A stretch of 64,000 nucleotides of DNA from Chrysaora quinquecirrha. Taxonomy: Eukaryota; Cnidaria; Scyphozoa; Semaeostomeae; Pelagiidae. The position numbers and the translations under genes were made by a program. Of the stretch, positions 1-12,100 are shown piece after piece; position 1 is the stretch's first letter; every line of letters starts with the position of its first letter. The notes beneath the pieces were generated by a model that saw only the letters and a program-made list of their open reading frames with translations, was not told the origin of the DNA and made no database searches. The stretch is from assembly GCA_014526335.1 (NCBI GenBank), contig JACTAT010000027.1:693627-757626 (forward strand), given 5' to 3'.

Positions 1-1228
1 CTTGCTGTAAATTATTCTAGCAATAGAAATCCTCAATTGCATGAAATGTGCATAAAGTTTGTGAACATGCCTTATTCATCATTGAAATTCATCACAACAG
101 CATATTTTTGTGAAGATGAAATAGGAAAACGTATACTTTTACTCACAATAGTGTATGTACACAGTTAGTATTATAACAAAATTCTATTGGCCTTGAAGCC
201 ACGGCTCGCAGATAAAACCATTTCTAAATTGGGTTCCTTTTTTCGGAACACCCTGTATCTGTAGAAACTAATGAAAAAAGATGCAAGTAACTCACAAAAA
301 ATAAAATACTCGGTAAAATGCCTCCTAGAGCAGATAAACTGGGAATCGAATCCTTTCTTTCATTTTAACTCTCACTAAATGTGAATTTGAAGCAAACTTT
401 GCTGCACTTTCCCTCCTGAAACGACTGCAATTTCGGTCTTTGAACGCTGTCTTTTCTTCAAGCAAAAAAGTTTCACTTCAGATTGGAATACAGGACCTTT
501 AAGCTTAGTGTTAGGCGAATTTTCATATTTCTTATGTTCACGAATTTGATTATAAAGTGATGGAAAGAAAGACAATTTACAGGGGATTTGACCGCTGAAA
601 TTTTACACCCTGTTATCTCTGTGTCGTAAAATGCCCTGCAAATTTTCAAACTTTTGATCACTATAAAATCAACCCCATGAAAACTAGAGGCTCGAAAATT
701 CGCCTCTTCATTAGAACTACACGCTTTTTTATAAAGAACCACTTTATAAGGAACCAACATGTAGAAAGCCCGAACATTTAAAGAACTTATACTACTAAAG
801 AGAAAATCATCAAGGAACTTTTCAATGTTGAATGCTTTTATTACTGCAAATAATCAAGAATTATAAAGCCGATTCCATTCATATGAGTCGAAAACCACAT
901 AAATTGTACGTTAAGCATGTATCAGATGTTTCCTTGAGTACTCTTGGACATTGATCACATGGGGCTCGCATGCAAGTGTCTCTCGTTTATTGTTAAGACC
1001 ACTGTAAGTACAGTTAAAATTAAGGAACCATTAAGGAACTTTTTGAACTACAATTGCCTCAAAAGAGGTCCAAAAATAAGGAACTTTAAGAACTAGGCCT
1101 TGAGGAAGGTATCCTTATAAAAATAGCGTGTAGTTGAAAAGGTTGTATACAGTGAACAATACTGCGGAAAATATTTTCCCAACAAGCCATACAAGTCATA
1201 CAGAATAGAAAAGAGGACCATGTCTTAC
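1..1228. other. Intron of the Eph-like gene
   Basis: No coding exon seen. The stretch at about 570-717 resembles the hairpin repeat at 19.35-19.7 kb, including the words 'CAAATTTTCAAACTT' and 'CTATAAAATC'. Positions 720-1130 are a GGAAC-class MITE. Confidence 0.5.
720..1130 (+). mobile_element. MITE, GGAAC class, TA target site
   Basis: Bounded by TA-CACGCTTTTTTATAA and TTATAAAAATAGCGTG-TA inverted ends. Internally carries repeated AAGGAACT words. Full-length relatives occur at 22200-22593, 25681-26080 and 52862-54379. No coding capacity. Confidence 0.8.
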
Positions 1229-1269
1229 CTATTGTAAGAATTTCGTATAGAACAACGCCAAATGACCAA
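1229..1269 (-). CDS. Eph-like gene, kinase exon 6: helix aF (last visible exon)
   Basis: A 41-bp exon reading [14 protein letters not shown] with exact phase on both sides and a GTAAGA donor. This is the conserved DVWSFG helix. No later exon was recognised between 1 and 1226, so the remaining C-lobe should lie left of the window. Confidence 0.85.
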
Positions 1270-4200
1270 CTAAAAGGAGGAAAATAGGCAAAAATAAAGA
1301 AAGTTTAAAGAAAGGAAACCCAAAAGTTATTACCGGGTTAGCTCGATTAAGCGCCCTCCTTCAAATATGCGCACTCACACATGTTCACACACAATTTCGC
1401 CCCTAGGCCCCAAATCAAATTTCCTCGAATCTCAACCGTCAAATCGATTTTGGCCCTGGTACCGGCCACAAAATCTGTCAAAATACTGGCAATTTAGGCC
1501 TAGGCATAAAAACAAGATGTAGATTCCGAAAGCAGATGTTCTTAGAAAGGAAGCGCAAAGAATTTCATTGATAACTGCAAGACAAGATACAATATCTCAT
1601 GTAGCATCATTTTTTGGTTTTTCTGCATGTTTTTCACATTGTTCGGCCTATTTTGGTGTGAAATTTTGAAGTAAATGTGACGTCACTTAAATTATCTATT
1701 GCTTGAACAGCCAATCAAATTGCGCATAGACAAGGCCGATACCAGGGTCGAATATGGACAGCGGAGTTTCACGTAGAGGTTGGTTCCCACATACAATTTT
1801 GATAGTGTACCGTATATGCAATCTCCTCATGGGAGGAATCAAGAGACACCTTTCGCTAGTTGCTGCAAAAATAAATCTTGAAATAATTGCTCCTCTTTGA
1901 GAGGGATCTTTCAATAAGCGCCCATGGCGCTTAAACAAGGAAATACGGTATGTAAAAAATCATGAAAACACAGATTCAAAATAGAAAAAAATAGGCTTAC
2001 ACGTCACTTTTGATACTTGAAATTCCTTGAAATATTGATTCATACGCCATCCATTTCACTGGTAATCTTGCCTAAAAAGTATGAATTTTACTAATAAGAT
2101 AAGGGTTCTATAAAGATAGTCTTAGCGATAGTCTATAGTCTTTAGCGACAGTCTGTGTACATATCACATAAAGGGAGGAGAGCCCTGGGCTGTGTGACTT
2201 AGAGAGTTACTCGGCGATTTCATTGAGCTCTATAGCTGAGTGGAAACGTCGTTGGCTCTCTTGTCATGCAGTCCAAGTTCGAATCCCATCTATTGTGGTA
2301 TGCCACTTGTGGAAAAATCACATAAAGTGTATGTACACAGGTAGCTATAGAGTTCCGCCAAAAATTGAGATTTATCCAGCCCTAAATTATCCCGTAACCC
2401 AAAGACGCACCAAGAATCAACAATAAAAAATCGAATCAGTTCCAAAGAGCAAAGGGAATTTCAGTTGCTTCGCTAAGCAATAAAAGCGAATTGCTACGAA
2501 AGCAATTCGCTTGATTTGGTCGGGAAAAGCGACGTGGCTTCGCTACTGCGATGAAAAGAACGGTAAAATGTCGAATCAAACTTTTGTTTCGCTCCAAAAG
2601 AACGCACCCTAAATGTTTGATAAACAATGTTTACTCTTAGGTGCCAAATAAACGGAGGGTCTTAATAAATGGGGGGGGGGTGGGAACTATTTGAAAATAT
2701 TAATAAATGGGGGAGGGGGTTTTAAAAAACGGATGGGTGCGGAATTTTTATATACTACACTACCTAAGACGTTACACTATTTCTATTATACACTACACTA
2801 CCTAAGATTACACTACTGAGTGTAAACTTTTTGTACACTACTGTGTTTTTCTGAGTTACTTCATCAAAAATAAGGGTTATGAAGCGTAGTTTACTCCTTT
2901 CACAAGTGAAATTTTTTCTTTCAAAACTTTTTCTTCCAAAATTAATAAACGGGGGGTCCTAGTAAGGTCCGTAAGGGTAGGGGAAAAAGCTCTAAACTAA
3001 TAAACAGGGGGGGGGGGACGTTTATTTGGCACCTAAGAGTAATCGTTTGGCTAGGGTCTTAAAAGTATGCCTCTTGAACGAACCTGTGATTCTCTTTTGT
3101 ACACTACATCAGTATCATCTAGTTGGCGTGCCAATCCAAGATCGGAAATCTTGCAAACAAATTTGTGATCGACTAAGATGTTTCTACAAGCCAAATCACG
3201 ATGAACAATCTGTAAAAGAGAACCTGTTGAGTGAGTGGCCACGCTTTTCAGTCAGCTCTCGTTAGACAATTGAAGTTAAGCTTGGTCGTGTGAGGTTAGC
3301 ATCTGGATGGGTGACTTACCAGATTGATGACTAAACAACTCACTCTGCCGTCCTTCGGAAGGGACGTTAAACTAGGGGTCCCATGCCTGCATGCGGTAAG
3401 CATAGTAGGCCTAAATTAGCTGAAAAGGCTAGAAATAACAGCCTACTCAAAATAAAGTAACAACAACAACAGCAACAACAACAACCGTGTAATCAGAGGT
3501 GATTTGTTCAAAAATGAACAAGGTGGGCTAACGTCGTAAAGGAATGGTGTGGTTCTTCCGGAGGGTATTTGTTTTGTTTCAGATAGGGACGTGCCGTGCA
3601 AAGACGAAAATGCCTATCCATATTTATAACAATACAAGAAAATGAATTCATCATATGTGGGCTACCACAATTGTTACAATTGCCTTGACCGGGATTCGAA
3701 CCAGTGACCTTCTGGACAACAAGCCAGTTGACTACTCCACTTCACTAAGCAGTGCAATGAAGTAGCCAGCCCAACTCGAGGTCCTTCCAGCCACAGGTCT
3801 CCTCCACAGCCAAGGTTTTTCTTTGTGTTTCGGCTTAAAGCCTTCATCAGAGCAAAGTGCAGTGGATCAAGTGTATCAAAATTTGTGGTATTACACGAGG
3901 AGCTGGGGCCCTTTGCTTGCTTTTGCCCACCTCTGAAAAAACCATTTGAGAATACCATGACTCATTTACCGAACTCGCAAGGGTGGACGGCTGAGCCCAT
4001 TTTTGACTTCTGGAAAGTGGTCCAGATGATATTCACATCCACATTCTAACAATCTTAGAGTCAAGCTGCAGTGGTTTTACGCCGGGTAATGCTTGTGCGG
4101 TACAGTTGGGTGTGTGCAGTACAGTGAAGGGATATCATCAGTACGTTGGAGGATTTTCAATATTGACTGTACTGTACTGATGATATCCCTCCATTCATTG

Positions 4201-7200
4201 AACTGATGATATCCCTCCACCGTACTGAAAATCCCCCACCGTAGTGATGATATCCCTCCACCGTACTGAAAATCCCCCACCGTACTGATGATATCCCTCC
4301 ACTGTACTGAACAACATCCACTGTACTGATGATATCCCTCCACTGTACTGTACATCCTCCACTGTATTGCACAGACATTACCTGGGGCGGGTTTTGCAAA
4401 CTAAAAGCCTAGACCTTTGGAAGTTGTAGCTAATAATTATAATAAGAGACGTAAAATCAAACATCAAACTCACATTTTGAGATGCGAGGTGTTGCATTCC
4501 ATCCGCAATCATGACAGAAAATTGCAGCAATTGCCTGGAGGTCAATGTTGATGTATGTAGATTTAACGCAGACGACTCGTCATAGCCACGTGATTTTCGA
4601 AGAAATTTCAGAAGGCTACCATTGGCTAAGAATTCCAGGATAATGCATTGCGGCTCTGGAAAATGAAAAGGGTAATCAACAGAAATAAGAATTATAAAAA
4701 GAACCGTGTCCGACTGTATTGCGCGGGCTGACGACCGTAGCCTATTCACAAACGCTATCCCAATACTGCCAGGCGCGAGAACTTTTGCCTGCTGTGTTTC
4801 CACCCTGGGCCAGTACGTTCCTCATTATACAACCTGGTCATATCGGACTACTCCAATGTAACCATGTTGACGTCTGGCTTAGCGCGGACGTCCGATCGAC
4901 ATAGGCATGCGGCAACCAGTGGTCCCGAACTCAAGCCATTCTACGATTCAAGCCTCCAAGCAGCTGGATTACAGGTGCACGCCACAACACCCGGCGAAAA
5001 TGTGACCATTGATCTGAACAACATTCTTGCCCAACAGGTACAATTCAATTCAATTTATTACTTGTTTGTTTATCAGTCAATTGTTAATAAACTGAGTTGA
5101 ATTTTACCTGTTAGACAAGAATGCAGTTTTCATCAGAAGCATTTTCAAACGCCGGGTGTTGTGGCGTGCACCTGTAATCCAGCTGCTTGGAGGCTTGAAT
5201 CGTAGAAATCGGGACCAGTTGCATGCATGTCAATCGGACGTCCGCGCTAAGCCACACCCCGGGTAATGTATGTGCAGTACAGTGGAGGGTGTGCAGTACA
5301 AAGCAGGGATACCATCAGTACAGTGGAGGATGTTAAGTACAGTGGAGGGATATCACCAGTAAAGTGGAGGATATTCAGTACAGTGGAGGGATATCATCAG
5401 TACGATAGAGGATATTCAGTATACTCGAAAGATGTCAACAGTACAGTGGAAGATGTTAAGTACAGTGGAGGGATACCATCAGTACAGTGAAGAGATATCA
5501 TCAGTATGGTGGAGGATGTTCAGTACAATGGAGGGATATCATCAGTACAATGAAGGGATATCATCAGTAGGTGGAGGATGTTCAGCACAATGGAGGGATA
5601 TCATCAGTTCAGTGGAGGGATATGATCAGTACAGTGGAAGATGTTCAATACTCTGTAGGGATATCATCAGTACAGTGGAGGGATATCATCAGTACAGTGG
5701 AGGGATATCATCAGTACAGTGGATGGTGTTCAGTACAGTGGAGGGATATCATCAGTACAGTGGAGGATATTCAGTACAGTGGAGGGATATCATCAGTACA
5801 GTGGAGGATATTCATTACAGTGGAGGGATATCATCAGTACAGTGGAGGATATTCAGTACAGTGAAGGGATATCATCAGTACGGTGGAGGATGTTCAGTAC
5901 AATGGAGGGATATCATCAGTACAGTGGAGGATATTCAATACAGTGGAGGGATATCATCAGTACAGTGAAGGGATATCATCAGTACGGTGGAGGATGTTCA
6001 GTACAATGGAGGGATATCATCAGTACAGTGGAGGATGTTCAATACTGTGTAGGGATATCATCAGTACAGTGGAGGGACATCATCAGTACGGTGGAAGGAT
6101 ATGATCAGGATATTCAGTACTGTGGAGGGATATAATCAATGTTCAGTACTGTGGAGGGATATCATCAGTACGGTGGAGGGATATCATCAGTTCAGTGGAG
6201 GGATATCATCAGTACGGTGGAGGATGTTCAGTACAGTGGAGGGATATTATCAGTTCAGTGGAGGGATATGATCAGTACAGTGGAATATATTCAGTACTGT
6301 GGAGGGATATCATCAGTACAGTGAAGGGATATCATCAGTACGGTGGAGGATGTTCATTACAATGGAGGGATATCATCAGTACAGTGGAGGGATATTATCA
6401 GTTCAGTGGAGGGATATGATCAGTACAGTGGAGGATATTCAGTACTGTTGAGGGATATCATCAGTACGGTGGAGGGATATCATAAGTACAGTGGAGGATA
6501 TTCAGTACTGTGGACGATATCCCATCAGTAAAGTGGAGGGATATCATCAGTTCAGTGGAGGGATATCATCAGTACAGTGAAGGGATATCATCAGTACAGT
6601 GAAGGGATATCATCAGTTCGATGGAGGATATTCAGTACACTCGAAGGATATCATCAGTACGGTGGAGGATATTCAGAACTGTGGAGGGATATCATCAGTA
6701 CAGTGGAGGGATATCACCAGTAGAGTGGAGGGATATCATAAGTACAGTTGAGGATGTTCAGTACAATGGAGGGATATCATCAGTACAGTGGAGGACTTTC
6801 CGCAGACGTCCACATGGTTACATTGGCGTAGTCCGATATGACAAGGTTGTATAATGAGGAACGTACTGGCCCAGGGTGGAAACACAGCAGGCAAAAGTTC
6901 TCGCGCCTGGCAGTATTGGGATAGCGTTTGTGAATAAGCTACGGTCGTCAGCCCGCGCATTACAGTCTGACGCGGTTCTCTTTTTAGAAACTTAATATGA
7001 ATTTGTTAGATTTTCATTCTTCGATTGCTCAGAGATAAGATTGATAAGAAAACACGTTTCTCAGGCCAGTTGAAATTAGAGCCCCGAATATTGAAAAGAA
7101 TAAGGAAATAACGCAAAAAATTGGGGTACCTCTAGCAGTGCAGCAACCAAGTAATCGTACCACGTGAGGATGAGCTCTCAGTTTCTTCATTGTATTTAAT

Positions 7201-8704
7201 TCAAGCTGAAAGTCGCGAACGTCATTTTCCCTTGCACCTTCTATGGAAGAAAAAAAGGGAAAATTATACCCTATTACCACGCTTAAAGAACGCTGAGTTG
7301 AAGACACACCCATTTTATCTGGAATCAAATGTGCTGAGGCGTCGTGGCCTAATCCAGCTGGCTCGTTGTATCAGAAGCTCAGCGAGGTCGGAATATGAGC
7401 CCCAGCTACGGTAGCATGACAACCAAAGAAGAGGTCTTGATTAGTTAAATGAAAATTAGAAAGCACTTCTTATTTGAGTTTAAGCGGGAGTGAGCGTTCT
7501 GGTCTACCTGTGTAGGTTGTCCTCTTGCCGGGGTCTCTGTGCCATTTAGAGGCTGTAATGTGTATAAGCGTTGGGCTGATATTTGAATTATTTGCATATG
7601 GGCCTGTGTAAATTCGCCCAACTTGCTCCAATGATGACAGAACACCAGCCATCATGCTAACTTGTTATGTTAGACATAAGGCTCAACAGCTCTGAGGAGC
7701 ATGGACAAAATTAATGGTGGTTCGATACTTTTTTGGTTTTGTGGCTGCGAACGACCTTGCATTAACCTACTATTGAGATCCTAGCGACTGGAGCTAAATA
7801 CATAATTTCACTTTCACCTTTACCTGGAAATGTCTGCAAAGCAAATATAGACTTGAATGGTTGGAAAGTATTGAAACTATCAAATGACAACAAAATGCAA
7901 TTTTATCAGATTTTATATAGTGATAACAAAAGGTGTTGTACCCTTCAAGGGATAAGAGGAACCAGATTCTCCTTAAAATTACTGAGATCTGTCTTAGAAA
8001 TTACCGCTCAGGAGTCAGTGTTTGAGAGTTTTCAAATTTTTTTACACGTGGAGTGAGTGGCCAAGCTTCTCAGTCAGTTCTCGTTAGACAGCTTAAGTTA
8101 AGCTTGGTCGTGTGAGGTTAGCATCCGGATAGGTGACTTTTTGGATGGATGACTAAACAAATCACTCTGCTGTCCTTCGGAAGGGACGTTAAACTAGGGG
8201 TCTTATGCCTGGATGCGGCTTGCATAGTTGGCCTAAATTAGCTGAAAAAGCTAGAAACAACAGCCTACCCAAAATAAACTAACAACAACAACAACAACAT
8301 TATTAGTAACTGTCACTTCTCGATTTGATTGACATTTCGGAGGGCTGAAACAAAATTCAGCGAGACCAATTGTTGAGGTTATCCATTGAATTTGCCATAC
8401 GAAATTCGATTGACATGGGAAAGACATTCCAAATATTAATTTGGCAAGCAGTTTACCTTTAAGCATCTTCACTGCAACTTTCGAGACACCAACATTACCA
8501 CAGATGCTATTTGCAGTTGCAAGATACACAATACCAAACTGCCCTTCACCAAGGATTTTTATCAGACCAAGATCGTCAAGTGAGAACTCGAATTTATCGT
8601 CTGGTATATTTAGATACAATGGTTCTAAAACAAAACAGAAATTGCCATCATAATCATCATCTTCATGAACATCACATCATTGTCATGAACATGATCATGA
8701 TCCC

Positions 8705-8739
<35 letters not shown>

Positions 8740-8935
8740 CCATCCTCATCATAATCATAATCATCGTCATCACCATGACTATCATCATCATCATAATCAT
8801 CATCATCATCATAATTATCATCATTATCATCATCATTATCATCATTATCATCATTATCATCATCGTCGTCGTCGTCGTCGTCGTCATCATCATCATAATT
8901 ATCATAATTATCATCATCATCATCATCACCATGAA

Positions 8936-8971
<36 letters not shown>

Positions 8972-9011
8972 TATCATCATTATTATCATCGTCGTCGTCA
9001 TCATCATCATT

Positions 9012-9042
<31 letters not shown>

Positions 9043-9136
9043 GCATCATCATCATCATCATCATCATCATCCTTATCATCATTATTATCATCGTCGTCGT
9101 CATCATCATTATTATCATCATCATCATCATCATCAG

Positions 9137-9179
<43 letters not shown>

Positions 9180-12100
9180 TTCACCACCATCATCATCATC
9201 ATCATCGTCATAATCAATATTTCATCATCATCATCATAATCATCATAATTATCATCAGCGTTATAATCATCGTCGCCATAATTATCATCATCAAAATAGT
9301 AATAACCATCATCATCACCATTATTATAATTATCACCATAATCATCATTACCACCATAATCACCATTATCATCAGATCATGATAATGATCATCATCATCG
9401 CAATCATGAGCATCATGATCAGCATTATCACGATCATTATCATCATCATTGATATTCAATTTTAAAACGTTAAAACAAAGTTTATTTTTTTTAACTTTAT
9501 TAAAAAAACATTCACCTTCCTCTACATCAATTCCCAAATTGACTTCAGGGTTTATCTACAAAAAAAATGCAGATGAAATTTCGGATAACCCTATTCTTGT
9601 TCCGGCAACGGAACAACAAAGGTCTATTAGCTAGAGGATGCGGTTACCGAGGAATCTGGTCCATGAAGATATAGTATCAACAGGCAAAGGCTCTAGGGTT
9701 TAGCTTGGTGAAAAAAGGGTTGGGCCTAAATTTTCGATCCTTTCATGGAATAAATCGTTAAAAGCATTTCACCAGTTTTGGTTCTCGCCCACGTTGCTAA
9801 ATTTCCCGACAGTCCTCCCCTTCCTCCTCTATGCTAGATAGTTACTGGGCATGACTTGCCAGCATGCCTGTGCAGAGGCCCGCGGGAAAAACAGGTTGTT
9901 CTTCACCAAACCCGACCGTTGGTCTGAGATTTAGTTTTCTGGCAATTTAGTCCTGTGTACAATCGCGAAACGCTTTCAACTAATGACAGAACACAGGCCA
10001 TCCTTCTAAAGTGTCATGTTGGTTATAGGCTCAACAGCTTTGAGAGGATACACGCAGTTTTTTTATAAGCAACTTCGCTTGGCCCTAGTTCCAAAAGTTG
10101 CTTATTTTTGGACCGTTTATGACCACCTTTTAGTAGCAAAAGTTGCTTAAAAGTTGCTTAATTTTAACTGTATCTTTTTGCCCTAAGAATAGTAAAGAGA
10201 CTAGGAAAACAGCGAATTCTAACATTGCACATAAAAAGACTGAAATCATTTCTCCCTGTTGATATTGTTACCATTTGAGACTTTGGACTCAAAGTTAAAC
10301 GGAAACCCTCAATGAAATGCCTCACTTAACGAGAAACACTCCGTTGATATGCGAGTTTTGACGACAAATGAATGGAAATAGCTTCTATGTTGATCAATCC
10401 TCGATTGCTTGCAGTGATATAAATTATAACAAATTGAAAAAGTTGCTTAGGTTATTTTCCTGTGGTACTATACGTTGCTTAAACTTTTAGGCCTTCTACA
10501 TCTTGGTTGCTTATAAGCGGTTGCTTATAAAAAAACTGCGTGTATTTTGCCACACTCTTGATGTCTGTCAGACATTGAAAAAGGGGAAGAGGCTAAATAT
10601 TTAAAGGGTTGAGGGGTAACGTGAGATATAAATTTAAGTACCTTCATCAGTGGCACTGGTTTGGTCTTGTAGATTCAATTTAAAAAATTTTGATACCCAA
10701 CGACTAACTCCAACTGAATTTTTTACTCTAATCTAGAATTCAAAAATTAAAAAAATGCAAAAAATGTGAAGCCCGAAACGTAGACTGAACGTCTATGAAG
10801 TGCGGTAAGCAAAGTTACAGGAATGTGTGCCAATTCATTTGTTGAATGAAGAATTAGCCAAGTGAAGAATGAAGAATTAGCTGAATGAAGAATGAAGAAT
10901 TAGCTGAATGAAGAATTAGCTGAATGAAGAATTAGCTGAATGAAGAATTAGCTGAATGAAAAATTAGCTGAATGAAGAATGAAGAATTAGTGAAATAAAG
11001 AATGAAGAATTAATTGAATGAAGAATGAATAATTAGCTGAACGAAGAATTAGCTTAATGAAAAACTAGCTGAATGAAGAATGAGGAATTAGCTGAATGAA
11101 GAATGGCTGAATGAAGACTGAAGAATAAGCTGTATGAAGAATTTACTGAATGAAGAATTAGCTGAATGATGAATGAAGAATTAGCTGAATGAAGAATTAG
11201 CTTAATAAAAAACTAGCTGAATGAAGAATGAGGAATTAGCTGAATGAAGAATGGCTGAATGAAGACTGAAGAATAAGCTGTATGAAGAATTAGCTGAATG
11301 AAGAACTAGCTGAATGAAGAATGAAGAATTAGCTGAATGAAGAATTAGCTTAATAAAAAACTAGCTGAATGAAGAATGAGGAATTAGCTGAATGAAGAAT
11401 GGCTGAATGAAGACTGAAGAATAAGCTGTATGAAGAATTAGCTGAATGAAGAACTAGCTGAATGAAGAATGAAGAATTAGCTGAATAAAGAATGGCTGAA
11501 TGAAGACTGAAGAATAAGCTGTATGAAGAATTAGCTGAATGAAGAATTAGCTGAATGAAGAATGAAGAATTAGCTGAATGAAGAATTAGCTTAATGAAAA
11601 ATTAGCTGATTGAAGAATGAGGAATTAGCTGAATGAAGAATGGCTGAATGAAGACTGAAGAATAAGCTGTATGAAGAATTAGCTGAATGAAGAACTAGCT
11701 GAATGAAGAATGAAAATGAAGAATTAGCTGGATAAAGAATGAAGAATTAGCACATGATGAATATACGTTATGTAAACCACGAAACTTACCATGCATGGAA
11801 GAAATCCGCTTTTAGTTACAGTGAATGATAGAAACGGGTAATAGCTCAATTGATTCTTGTATCCATCACAGTGCACTTCGTAGTAGACAGTGGCATCCCC
11901 TTTGAATATTGGAGGATTCCAACGCAACGTTAACACGTTGCCGAAGATATTACCTTGGATGTTGGTCACATCTGAAGATACTGGGGCAAAAAAAGAAGAT
12001 AACCATAAAAAAATGTCGCTTGGACATTATGCAAGTGCAACTCTTGCAATCAGCTCTTTCAACCGTTCCAAACTGCCCAAACTAACGTAGGTAAAACTAA

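Noticed and set aside
3675..3800. A tRNA gene on the minus strand
   Set aside because: The A and B boxes are good, but no acceptor stem forms and the flanks look like a SINE body.
4719..4904. Open frames with the same [13 protein letters not shown] text at 4719 (plus) and 6736 (minus)
   Set aside because: Antisense shadows of the 7SL S domain. The apparent protein conservation is RNA conservation.
5266..6854. Overlapping open frames with [14 protein letters not shown] repeats
   Set aside because: They arise in every frame from the satellite units and have no start context, splice logic or domain.
8511..9239. 242-codon Ile-rich and 181-codon Met-rich open frames on opposite strands
   Set aside because: Direct translation of the (ATC)n microsatellite. 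The hydrophobic text might suggest a membrane segment, but it lies on the wrong side of the juxtamembrane exon.
9640..9720. Possible extra Eph exon [15 protein letters not shown]
   Set aside because: It enters in the right phase but exits in phase 1, does not join the juxtamembrane exon and is not hydrophobic.
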